Positions 9,111 to 15,475 of a DNA stretch of 15,475 nucleotides are shown piece after piece. The position numbers and the translations under genes were made by a program. The stretch's first letter is position 1; each line of letters starts with the position of its first letter. Below the pieces are notes generated by a model, which saw only the letters and a program-made list of their open reading frames with translations, did no database searches and was not told the origin of the DNA. Source of the DNA: JBBSJV01 sp038256935 (lineage in GTDB: Bacteria > Patescibacteriota > JACMRA01); NCBI GenBank assembly GCA_038256935.1, contig JBBSJV010000025.1:1-15475 (forward strand). Direction: 5' to 3'.

Positions 9111-10577
9111 CTAGCTTTGCTTCTTCCTCTTCCCCACCTTCAAATCCTTAGTATCCTCTGATAATTTGCGAGTGGGCTTCTCTTCAGCTTCTTCTTTTAA
9201 ATTTTCTTTGGCTTTAGAACTAGTTTTTTTATTTTCATCTTGGGGTTTTTTGGGTGGTTCAAAGATGCTACTGATTGTGGCTGCTACTTCTTTTCGCCCC
9301 CTTGAGAATCTAAATCTAGATAGGGAGGTAATGTTTTCTTTACTCCCATTTAGTCCTTCAAAGATTGGTTGTAGAGTCTTTGCTTTAAACGGTTCTGTAA
9401 CATCTCCATTGACTGATAATTTGATAGCGATTTCATGTGGTTGCAGTGAGATTAACTCATTTGGTTTGATTGTACTTGAAAATTCTTTGCTGATCTCTGG
9501 AGCATCAGGAGCCCCGATTCTAAAACTAACTAAGGTTCCAACATTTCCAAAAATAGCGTTTTTGACCCTGTGATTTCCACTTTCTGTAAGTTGTGCGATG
9601 TATTGATGGGCTAAAATAAGGTTGAGCTTGTATTTGCGTGCCTCAGATAAAATCGTAGCAAAACTGTCGTTTGTAAAATTCTGAAACTCATCCACGTATA
9701 GATAAAAATCCTTGCGTTTGTCCTCGCTAATATCGACTCTACTCATAGCTGCAATTTGCAGTTTAGCCACAAGCAGGGCCCCAAATAGATTAGAATTATC
9801 TTCTCCTAATTTTCCCTTAGATAGGTTTACAATCAGGATCTTTCCTTCATCCATTATTTCTCGCAGGTGAATAGTACTTTTGGCTTGTCCGACAATGTTT
9901 CGAATGATTTCAGAAGATAAAAACTGCCCGATTTTATTCAGGATTGGAGAAATGGCTTCTTGCCTGTAACGTTGATTAAACTTGGCAAATTCTTGTGTCC
10001 AAAAATGCTTCACAACAGGATCTTTTAGCTTTTGCACGGTACTGATTCTAAATGTATCATCTGTTAGCATTTTAATAACTCCAAGAAGGGTATTTCCAGG
10101 AGTTTCCAGAAGTGCTAATAAAGTATTATTGAGAATATATTCCATTCTAGCTGACCATAATCCTGACCAGATTTTATTAAATACCGCCATCAGCCCAGAG
10201 GCTGTCAGATAAACTTCTTGCTCGTCTTCCAAGATATTAAGCCCTATTGGATACTCTAGATCAGCGGGGTTGAGATAAATCACGTCTGTTCGCCTATGAA
10301 GTGGGATTCTGTCTAAAATATACTCACTTGAATCTCCATGAGGGTCGATAAAACAAACCCCCTTGTTGTTATAAATATCTTGTAAGATCATGTTTTCTAA
10401 CATGGTGGTTTTTCCCATACCAGTCTTACCAATGATGTACATATGGATGCGGCGATCCTTTTCCAAGATTCCAAAAGTACTGGCAGGTTCAGTCCCATTT
10501 TTGACACCAAAATAACAGACCTCAGGATCAAGATCTGCGGGCAATCCCCAAAAACCGTTCGAAGGTATATTCTGCAT
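9111..10577 (-). CDS. TraG/VirD4-like (type IV secretion) ATPase
   Basis: This 488-aa P-loop NTPase belongs to the DNA-translocase/type IV coupling protein group and is of the kind common in Patescibacteria. Visible motifs are Walker A GKTGMGKT (50-57), IDPHGD (77-82), Walker B YLYVDEFQN (292-300, D296/E297) and LILAHQY (320-326), the last typical of the TraM-recognition half of TraG/TraD-like proteins. The tail from about 440 is Lys/Glu-rich and disordered. No N-terminal membrane anchor is present, so it is probably cytosolic and docks on a membrane partner. Family members use ATP to drive DNA or protein through a secretion or pilus machine. It heads the whole minus-strand block and has its own promoter with an almost absent leader. 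No VirB4, VirB6 or relaxase is seen here. Confidence 0.92.
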   Translation of the reverse strand: MQNIPSNGFWGLPADLDPEVCYFGVKNGTEPASTFGILEKDRRIHMYIIGKTGMGKTTMLENMILQDIYNNKGVCFIDPHGDSSEYILDRIPLHRRTDVIYLNPADLEYPIGLNILEDEQEVYLTASGLMAVFNKIWSGLWSARMEYILNNTLLALLETPGNTLLGVIKMLTDDTFRISTVQKLKDPVVKHFWTQEFAKFNQRYRQEAISPILNKIGQFLSSEIIRNIVGQAKSTIHLREIMDEGKILIVNLSKGKLGEDNSNLFGALLVAKLQIAAMSRVDISEDKRKDFYLYVDEFQNFTNDSFATILSEARKYKLNLILAHQYIAQLTESGNHRVKNAIFGNVGTLVSFRIGAPDAPEISKEFSSTIKPNELISLQPHEIAIKLSVNGDVTEPFKAKTLQPIFEGLNGSKENITSLSRFRFSRGRKEVAATISSIFEPPKKPQDENKKTSSKAKENLKEEAEEKPTRKLSEDTKDLKVGKRKKQS

Positions 10578-10585
10578 TACTTAAA

Positions 10586-10614
10586 ATTATATCACGAAAG
10601 TTGTAGTTTGGCAA
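10586..10614 (-). promoter_or_regulatory. Promoter for the ATPase gene, probably leaderless
   Basis: The minus strand has TTGCCA (10614-10609), a 17-base spacer ending in TGA, and TATAAT (10591-10586). The ATG at 10577 is only 8 bases beyond the -10 box. The start of transcription is therefore expected 1-3 bases before the start codon, which gives a leaderless or nearly leaderless mRNA. Confidence 0.8.
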
Positions 10615-10713
10615 AGCACTGTAATTGCTTGGATTTTTGAGACTATAATCTTGTCTTAAGCTCATTTTTTGATAGGGTCTGTAAGTGTGAAATTATTCGT
10701 ACACAATTTTTTC

Positions 10714-10740
10714 TGTCATCCTGAACTTGTTTCAGGATCC
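10714..10740 (+). repeat. Palindromic dispersed repeat, copy 1
   Basis: This 27-base element has the core CCTGAACTTGTTTCAGG, itself an imperfect palindrome (CCTGAA/TTCAGG around a 5-base loop), bounded by TGTCAT and ATCC. Its reverse complement matches copy 2 (10867-10893) at 26 of 27 bases and copy 3 (13307-13333) at 24 of 27. A T6 run just before it is shared, as an A run, with copy 3. Confidence 0.85.
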
Positions 10741-10866
10741 TCCGTGGTGGCTAATATATGCTCAGTGTAAAATACTAAATACCATAGTCTAATTTTTAAA
10801 TAAACCTAGATTAAGTTAATAATTCGTTGTGAATACTTTAATTGAAGTTTTACTTAGATTACTAGG

Positions 10867-10893
10867 GGATCCTGAAACGAGTTCAGGATGACA
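10867..10893 (-). repeat. Palindromic dispersed repeat, copy 2
   Basis: The inverted partner of copy 1 differs from it by a single base in the loop (CGAG instead of CAAG on the plus strand). It lies in the same orientation as copy 3 at 13307-13333, so copies 2 and 3 form direct repeats around the two membrane-protein genes and the HEPN-like gene. Confidence 0.85.
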
Positions 10894-10950
10894 CTGAAAT
10901 TGTAAATGAATATTTTGACATCTAAAGCCCCTACGAGGTAAAATATCAAA

Positions 10951-10980
10951 AATAAAAAAAACCGTGGACAAAGCCACGGC
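10951..10980 (-). terminator. Intrinsic terminator after the small membrane-protein genes
   Basis: Read on the minus strand, CCGTGG, a six-base loop and CCACGG form a GC-rich stem, followed at once by a run of eight T and then ATTTTT. It lies 21 bases past the stop of the 74-aa gene and fits as its transcription end. It also shields the repeat pair and the ATPase promoter from read-through. Confidence 0.88.
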
Positions 10981-11001
10981 ATAAAGTCAATTATTAAGGT
11001 A

Positions 11002-11226
11002 TTATTTACTAACGACTGCTTCAGTACTAGTTAAAGTTAACTCCTCATTGTATTTTCTAAGATTCACAAAATAGACAATATGAAACACTATGAAAATGAT
11101 ACTTGGTAGTAGACAGGCTGTGGCTAAGATAAACTCAGTACCAAATTTTTCAGGCTCGAAAAAGGCAATTCCAATAAGGTTGATTGTAGTGACAAATAAA
11201 TAGTATACGACTAATAATCCTGTCAT
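11002..11226 (-). CDS. Small two-span membrane protein (74 aa)
   Basis: The product is a 74-aa hydrophobic protein with two predicted membrane helices (about 3-23 and 32-54) separated by a short charged loop (EPEKFG), and a polar C-terminal tail. Its ATG shares a base with the TAA of the 101-aa gene (TAATG), so the two are coupled and probably act together. A strong terminator follows. No family is recognised. A two-gene unit of tiny membrane proteins could be part of a transporter, an immunity function or a membrane-stress protein; the sequence does not decide. Confidence 0.75.
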   Translation of the reverse strand: MTGLLVVYYLFVTTINLIGIAFFEPEKFGTEFILATACLLPSIIFIVFHIVYFVNLRKYNEELTLTSTEAVVSK

Positions 11227-11531
11227 TACTCCAATATTTGTAATAGTTTTAGATTTTTTATCCTAGAAGGTACATTTGCCATCCAGAATAATAAGAAAAT
11301 ACCAATTGCAACTCCAACAATGCTACCTACATTGTTTAACCACCACTGACCAAGATAGAAATCACTTGTGGTTGAAAAGCTTACGTATTGGAAAAGTACT
11401 TGAAACAAATTTATTGTTCCCCAAAAACATACCCAAATTATAAAGAAAACACGAAAGATAGATTCGTATTTGCGACTAAATTCATCAAACATAATACTAA
11501 CGTTGTTAAGGATTTTTGATTTTTTTGTCAA
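11226..11531 (-). CDS. Small two-span membrane protein (101 aa)
   Basis: The protein has two predicted membrane helices (about 27-50 and 67-86), with a Lys-rich N-terminus and a basic C-terminal end, so both ends probably face the cytosol. The frame opens with TTG at 11531, directly after an in-frame TAA. An in-frame ATG at 11492 (MFDEFS) would remove 13 residues while keeping both spans. No Shine-Dalgarno supports either, so the start is unsettled. It is divergent from the HEPN-like gene and coupled to the 74-aa gene. The family is unknown. Confidence 0.72.
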   Translation of the reverse strand: MTKKSKILNNVSIMFDEFSRKYESIFRVFFIIWVCFWGTINLFQVLFQYVSFSTTSDFYLGQWWLNNVGSIVGVAIGIFLLFWMANVPSRIKNLKLLQILE

Positions 11532-11603
11532 TTATCATATGATTCTTGCAAATATAGCGATTAATTGAAAATATTAATTTACTTTATATTTCAGAAACTG
11601 AAT

Positions 11604-13265
11604 ATGTATAAAAACGAATACGATTATGATCCAAATATACTTAATGACTTAGGAAATCTAAATTCCGATGAAGAAATTAAAGCAAGGATAAGTAAATATA
11701 TAAGTATATTAGAACAGAATGGATTTCGTTTTCCCGATAATAGTTATGAAATGAATTTATATGCGACTCTTATTGATGCTGGTGATTATACAAGTAAGCT
11801 AAATTTAGTTTATAAAGGTATAAAAGGCTTCGAAAAACTTATAAAAAATGTTGAATCAAAAAAAATTAGAGTGGATATTTTATTTAATTTAACTAGAGGA
11901 TACGACATAATTCTGGATAAACAGATGTTTTTAAAACAAGATTTAAAAGATTTACCTCAGCCAAGAAATTCAAGAATGTGGAATAAAACGAAAAGAGGAT
12001 ACCAAAAAATATGGTTAACAGCTGAAAGTGGGGATTCACACAAAAAAGCCATGTCTAGTCTTGCTTCATTAATTGGTAATAAGACTGGAAGAGTTTTTGA
12101 AGCAATTGATTTATTAGATAATGTTATACTTTTGGATAAAGATTTTGGTCTTGCTCATTTAAAACGTATAGATCTATTAGTAACTTATGCTGAGCAACTT
12201 GGTAAAATATATAATAAGTATAAAAATAAAAAACACCACCTATCATCAGCATGGAGTATAATTCATTATTGTAGAGACAGATTAATTCAATTACAAAATT
12301 CTGAAAAAGTTGTTAAAAGTATAAAAAAACATGGAACTTTAAATTCAGATAAGATTTTTGGAAATAAAATAGCATGGTGCGAATCATATTTACCCAAAAA
12401 TTTAATAAATTCACAATTTGTTGCACAGAAGTACAAATTTACAAATCAGCAAATAGACAAATTTGTTCATTTTGTTTCAGAAAAAAACCTTTTTATTTCT
12501 TACTGTTTTTTTGATGCTAATGATGCTTTTGGTTATACTTTCAATGTTCCATTGAGCATGTGTACGGACCTTAAGTTTGATGACAGAAACCTTAATTCAA
12601 TTATTAAAGAGATACTAGAAAGTTATGTTTACCTTACTTTAGAATTATTTGAATCTACAAAAGAACAACAAAATTTGGAAAATGAGATAGATTTAATGGC
12701 TGACTACTTTTCTCACCCGTTTGAAGCTGGGCTATACAATGGAGTTAATGTTCGTAGGTTAAAGTCCGTAATTGAAGAATCTTATAATATTTTTGATAAA
12801 ATTATGGTTGCATTAAACATTTATCATAATAGTAATGAGAATTTGCAAAATATTACTTGGAGTAAAGATAAAAAATTTTTTATTGAAGAAATAGAAATTA
12901 ATTCTCAGAATAAGAAATTTCTAAATGATAGGATAAATAGTAATGAAAACAAGTATTTGTTAGCCCTTTACGACCTAAGATGTGATATGAATGACGAAGA
13001 TGGTATCTATAAAGATTTAAAAATGATTAGAAATTCAATTGCCCATAGACACTTGAAAGTCTTTAAAGATGGTAGTTTAATAACCAAAACACCTAATCAT
13101 GAGTCAGTCCATTTTTCTGAACTTAATTTTTTAGCAAATAAGTCACTGAAATTAGCAAGGGCGGGAATAATGTATATGCTCATGCATTTTAATTTATCTA
13201 GCTTGGAAAACGATGAACCGGTAATTGATTTAGAGTTCGTATCTCAAAGTTCAAAATTAAATTAA
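11604..13265 (+). CDS. LA2681-type TPR-HEPN protein, predicted RNase
   Basis: The product is 553 aa from the ATG at 11604. A longer frame begins at a TTG (11565), but its first 13 residues look like translated spacer. The N-terminal half has TPR-like helical repeats (clearest around the EAIDLLDNVILLDKDFGLAH run). The C-terminal part matches the pattern I know for the LA2681-like HEPN family: a SYNIFDKI helix, an ALYDL segment, then RNSIAHRH with R476 and H481, the R-N-x3-H form of the HEPN RNase motif. HEPN domains usually cleave RNA in toxin-antitoxin, abortive infection or other conflict systems. It is the only large plus-strand gene, has lower G+C than its neighbours (23% in three sampled 60-base stretches), and lies between repeat copies. 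All of this suggests acquisition by transfer. No antitoxin candidate is obvious. Confidence 0.8.
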   Translation: MYKNEYDYDPNILNDLGNLNSDEEIKARISKYISILEQNGFRFPDNSYEMNLYATLIDAGDYTSKLNLVYKGIKGFEKLIKNVESKKIRVDILFNLTRGYDIILDKQMFLKQDLKDLPQPRNSRMWNKTKRGYQKIWLTAESGDSHKKAMSSLASLIGNKTGRVFEAIDLLDNVILLDKDFGLAHLKRIDLLVTYAEQLGKIYNKYKNKKHHLSSAWSIIHYCRDRLIQLQNSEKVVKSIKKHGTLNSDKIFGNKIAWCESYLPKNLINSQFVAQKYKFTNQQIDKFVHFVSEKNLFISYCFFDANDAFGYTFNVPLSMCTDLKFDDRNLNSIIKEILESYVYLTLELFESTKEQQNLENEIDLMADYFSHPFEAGLYNGVNVRRLKSVIEESYNIFDKIMVALNIYHNSNENLQNITWSKDKKFFIEEIEINSQNKKFLNDRINSNENKYLLALYDLRCDMNDEDGIYKDLKMIRNSIAHRHLKVFKDGSLITKTPNHESVHFSELNFLANKSLKLARAGIMYMLMHFNLSSLENDEPVIDLEFVSQSSKLN

Positions 13266-13306
13266 GATGAAACTTAACTGAATATAAAGTAGAACAATAT
13301 ATTTTT

Positions 13307-13333
13307 AGATACTGAAACAAGTTCAGCATGACA
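13307..13333 (-). repeat. Palindromic dispersed repeat, copy 3
   Basis: This copy matches the copy 1 reverse complement at 24 of 27 bases and continues into GAAAAAA, as copy 1 does on its opposite strand. Two of the changes sit at the ends of the hairpin stem and shorten it (ACTGAA/TTCAGC). It lies between the convergent HEPN-like gene and trhO. The hairpin lacks a T run directly after it in either direction, so it is not a standard terminator. Confidence 0.78.
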
Positions 13334-13352
13334 GAAAAAAATAGTATCTTTG

Positions 13353-14246
13353 CTAAACTCTCTCCTTTTTCATAGCAGGGAACAATTGATCAAGACTCAC
13401 TGCTCCGTTTTCCACGCAATTTTCACACAGCAGGCCGTGCATTCTTTTGCCTTCTAATGTGTAATAATCAGCGTAGGTTTCTGTGGGTTTACTGCAAACG
13501 TCACATTTTCCGATTGATTCTTTACTTGGGTTTGGGGCATTAAAGCCAACAGCCACTCTACCATCAAAGACATAGAGTTTGCCGTTGTACCCGTCTCCTG
13601 GATATTTTTCTAGGTAACTATGAATACCCCCTTGCAGTTGATAGACTTCATTGAAACCGTTGTTTACCAAATACCCACTAGCTTTTTCGCATCTGATCCC
13701 TCCCGTGCAAACAGTAACGACGGTTTTGTCTTTGAGATGCTCGATCTCTTTGATAGCTTTTGGTAGGTCTCTAAAATTGTGCATGGTTTTAAATAAAAAC
13801 GAGTTTTCAAAATGGCCTATTTTGTATTCATAATCATTTCTCATATCCACGATATAAAACTCCTTATCGCTGTGGATCCAGTCATGAAGATCATCTGGAT
13901 CTAGATACTTACCTGTCACTTGATTTGGATTGAGGTCTTCTTCTCCAAGATACAAACTGACGATCTCGGAGCGGACTTTGACAGTGGCTTTTGGGAAACT
14001 TGTTCCTGTCCCCCCGCCTCTTTTCCAGTGTACGTCACTAAATTCTGGTCTATGACTCATCCATTCTACATATTCTTCTACTTTTTCAGACTCCCCTTCC
14101 AAAGTGGCATTAACTCCTTCACCAGCAATGATCATGCGACCTTTGAACCCTAGCTCATCCCATTTACGCTTTTGCAATTTCATCTCACGTTTGGGGATTT
14201 CAATTGTGGTGTATTTGTAAAACAAAAGTACTGTGTATTGGCTCAT
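13353..14246 (-). CDS. trhO: tRNA uridine(34) hydroxylase, rhodanese family
   Basis: The product is 297 aa, of the family formerly called UPF0176/YceA. In characterised members it makes 5-hydroxyuridine at the wobble position (U34) of tRNA using molecular oxygen, supporting decoding. The N-terminal domain carries the conserved IIAGEGVNATLEG run (39-51). The rhodanese domain has VDMRNDYEY (133-141) and the active-site loop CTGGIRCEKAS (180-190), with Cys180 as catalytic residue. The C-terminus has CDVC (248-251) and CENC (274-277), the paired cysteines usual in full-length members. Length and motifs look intact. It follows a 63-aa membrane-protein gene by 10 bases and is probably co-transcribed with it. 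I see no other tRNA-modification gene here. Confidence 0.95.
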   Translation of the reverse strand: MSQYTVLLFYKYTTIEIPKREMKLQKRKWDELGFKGRMIIAGEGVNATLEGESEKVEEYVEWMSHRPEFSDVHWKRGGGTGTSFPKATVKVRSEIVSLYLGEEDLNPNQVTGKYLDPDDLHDWIHSDKEFYIVDMRNDYEYKIGHFENSFLFKTMHNFRDLPKAIKEIEHLKDKTVVTVCTGGIRCEKASGYLVNNGFNEVYQLQGGIHSYLEKYPGDGYNGKLYVFDGRVAVGFNAPNPSKESIGKCDVCSKPTETYADYYTLEGKRMHGLLCENCVENGAVSLDQLFPAMKKERV

Positions 14247-14256
14247 AGTTTATAAA

Positions 14257-14448
14257 TTATTCTTGAATAGGATTTGGTGTGGGTTGATTGTCAATTAATT
14301 GTAATTGCGAATCTGGTCTATTTGTTACAACTGCATTGTAAATATGTAAGTATCCAAGGATTATGCTTTCAGCAAGCAAAACCACCAAAAGTAGTAGTAA
14401 TCCTAACACTAAATAATCAACCCAATTTTGTCTACTTGCTTGTGTCAT
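14257..14448 (-). CDS. Single-span small membrane protein (63 aa)
   Basis: The protein has a short polar N-terminus, one strong Leu/Val-rich membrane helix (about 12-35) and a polar Gln/Pro/Asn-rich tail. The helix continues into aromatic residues (YLHIYN), so the tail may face outward. The stop lies 10 bases before the trhO start, suggesting one transcript. No family is recognised, and a link with tRNA hydroxylation is not implied beyond shared expression. It is kept as a real gene because of its clean hydrophobic profile and its spacing. Confidence 0.7.
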   Translation of the reverse strand: MTQASRQNWVDYLVLGLLLLLVVLLAESIILGYLHIYNAVVTNRPDSQLQLIDNQPTPNPIQE

Positions 14449-14526
14449 AGTTTTGCATGGCCATTGTATAATTTCAGTAACTACAAAAAACCAAACTTTT
14501 GCAAGTAATAAAATTTATAACCTTCA

Positions 14527-15475
14527 TTAATCATTTTTTGGAGAATGTAAACGAATAGAGCTATCGGACAAGTCAATAAATATTATTTTAAAAAACTCTC
14601 TGTTTTTGTAAGTTAAATTAGTATTACCTTGTTTACTTTTAAAAAGTTCATCCATTATTTTCAAATCCTCATTGTCAGTTTTCACTTGCCTATATAGTTC
14701 AATAATATATTTTAAGGTACTAGCATCTGGAAGCTTATTATCGGGATTCGAATATGTTTGTTCAAACTTAGTCCAAAAATCATTTCTAGTAAAAGTTTTA
14801 TCAAGAGCATCTAAAATAAAAATAGAGGGTACAAACCACAAAGAGACAACTTTACTAAGCATGCTTCTTACCACTAATTTTGTATTCAGCAACTTTATTT
14901 CGTTATTCAGATATTCTGAGTGAGAAGATTTTATATAATCAAAAAGAGAAAAAACTTTACCTTCATTTCTTTCAGTAGAAGATTGCTCAATGGCATCATC
15001 TTCGAATTGAAATATATAATTTAAATCTGGTGAAAATGTAAACATGATTTGATTTCTCTCATCTAAAGTCCATGATATCTCAATTAGACTTGCTGAGTCT
15101 GATTCATCATTTAAAACAAACGAGTTATCCCCTTTTTCAACCAACTCAGTTAGTAAACTTTTAATTAATTTATAATTAGAATTTTTACCTGTGATTATTT
15201 CCGAATTACTTGATAATAAGTTTATAATAGCTGTATTGAAACTAACCTTTAGCTTACCATCATCTCCCACTAAAGAAGATCTTAAGTCATCAATTGTTAG
15301 ATCCTGAATAAGCTCAAATATTAGATCACTACTTAACTCTTTAAGATTAACTGGTGAGGGTGTATTTTCTTGCTTAACAACAGCTTCTGCATTATAATCA
15401 GGGTTTGGAATAATTAGTCTCTTACCTAATAAAATATACTTTGGGTTATTGATTATATACTCTTCTGATTTTAAC
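14527..15475 (-). CDS. Hypothetical protein with possible LysM end, 5' part beyond window
   Basis: The minus-strand frame is open to the right edge, giving about 315 residues. A GTG at 15270 could serve as a start, but the frame continues upstream without a stop, so the N-terminus is probably missing. The first visible residues (NNPKYILLGKRLIIPNP) fit the C-terminal half of a LysM repeat (N-P-x-x-I-x-x-G-x-x-L-x-I-P), a motif that binds peptidoglycan-type glycans. The remainder is acidic, Ser/Asn-rich and helical, with a modestly hydrophobic patch (VVSLWFVPSIFILDAL) too weak to call a membrane span. It is AT-rich. If the LysM reading is right, the protein acts at the cell wall. Otherwise the function is unknown. 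Confidence 0.8.
   Translation of the reverse strand, partial: LKSEEYIINNPKYILLGKRLIIPNPDYNAEAVVKQENTPSPVNLKELSSDLIFELIQDLTIDDLRSSLVGDDGKLKVSFNTAIINLLSSNSEIITGKNSNYKLIKSLLTELVEKGDNSFVLNDESDSASLIEISWTLDERNQIMFTFSPDLNYIFQFEDDAIEQSSTERNEGKVFSLFDYIKSSHSEYLNNEIKLLNTKLVVRSMLSKVVSLWFVPSIFILDALDKTFTRNDFWTKFEQTYSNPDNKLPDASTLKYIIELYRQVKTDNEDLKIMDELFKSKQGNTNLTYKNREFFKIIFIDLSDSSIRLHSPKND

Larger units (their letters stand above)
10714..10893. repeat. REPIN-like inverted repeat pair
   Basis: Two 27-base palindromic copies face each other across 126 bases, making a 180-base unit with near-perfect terminal inverted repeats whose outer ends are TGTCAT. The layout matches a REP doublet (REPIN) or a MITE-like relic. 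No transposase is nearby and no clear target duplication is seen at the edges. Confidence 0.6.
10578..11001. other. Gene-free interval of 424 bases
   Basis: This stretch separates the ATPase block from the small membrane-protein genes. From left to right it holds the ATPase promoter, about 100 bases with no recognised signal, an inverted pair of 27-base repeats (10714-10893) around a 126-base AT-rich centre, a further unassigned stretch, and a minus-strand terminator (10951-10980). I see no credible coding frame and no tRNA. Confidence 0.75.

Noticed and set aside
1..10577. Complete conjugative type IV secretion system
   Set aside because: Only a coupling-protein-like ATPase is present; no VirB4, VirB6/VirB8-like membrane protein, relaxase or pilin-like gene is visible.
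11534..11543. Ten-base perfect palindrome ATCATATGAT between divergent genes, possible operator
   Set aside because: It is AT-rich, single-copy and short. Such palindromes are common by chance at this composition, and no regulator is nearby.
11565..11603. TTG-initiated 13-residue extension of the HEPN-like protein
   Set aside because: It is a rare start with no ribosome site, and the residues are hydrophobic spacer-like; the ATG at 11604 is the simpler choice.
13307..13340. Terminator between the HEPN-like gene and trhO
   Set aside because: The hairpin is short and mismatched. The A/T run is separated from the stem by about eight bases, and the hairpin is better explained as repeat copy 3.
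14463..14494. Promoter for the 63-aa/trhO pair (TTGGTT, then TATACA or TACAAT)
   Set aside because: The match is weak and lacks the TGn and TTGC features of the three clear promoters; some promoter is likely here, but I cannot place it.
1..15475. CRISPR array or tRNA genes
   Set aside because: No regularly spaced repeats and no cloverleaf-like sequence were found. The only repeat family has three irregularly spaced copies.

Overview
The window most resembles a low-GC genome of the candidate phyla radiation (Patescibacteria). The basis is the TraG/VirD4-type ATPase, whose N-terminal half reads like those found across that group, together with many large helical proteins without recognisable domains, tight gene overlaps, almost no Shine-Dalgarno sequences and promoters lying within a few bases of start codons. 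TGA is used as a stop, and no long reading frame needs it as a sense codon. This argues against the TGA-recoding Gracilibacteria/Absconditabacteria. The phylum is an inference; no rRNA or tRNA gene is present to test it.

Region 1 (1-10577, minus strand) is one long gene block. It begins with the ATPase (9111-10577), then an 86-aa protein, a 143-aa protein, a 776-aa protein, a protein of about 1003 aa, a 121-aa protein, a 481-aa protein, a 112-aa protein and a Pro-rich protein that runs off the left edge. Three sigma70-like promoters of one style (TTGC-type -35, TGn-extended -10) precede the ATPase, the 143-aa gene and the 1003-aa gene. Within the block, stops and starts overlap (ATGA or TAATG) at most junctions. 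The large proteins at 2925, 5990 and 1118 each carry one Gly/Ala-rich hydrophobic stretch inside an otherwise soluble, helical chain. The 112-aa and 121-aa proteins are paralogues interleaved with large ones. I read this as an ATPase-linked surface or secretion locus with repeated small/large protein pairs. The pairing is visible in the sequence; the function is inference.

Region 2 (10578-13352) looks like an accessory insert. It holds an inverted pair of 27-base palindromic repeats (REPIN-like), a clear minus-strand terminator, two overlapping small membrane-protein genes (minus) and a very AT-rich plus-strand gene. That gene resembles the LA2681-type TPR-HEPN proteins, with an RNSIAH catalytic-type motif. 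A third repeat copy lies just after it.

Region 3 (13353-15475, minus strand) holds trhO (tRNA U34 hydroxylase, rhodanese family), a 63-aa single-span membrane protein directly upstream of it, and a protein open at the right edge whose first visible residues look like the end of a LysM repeat.
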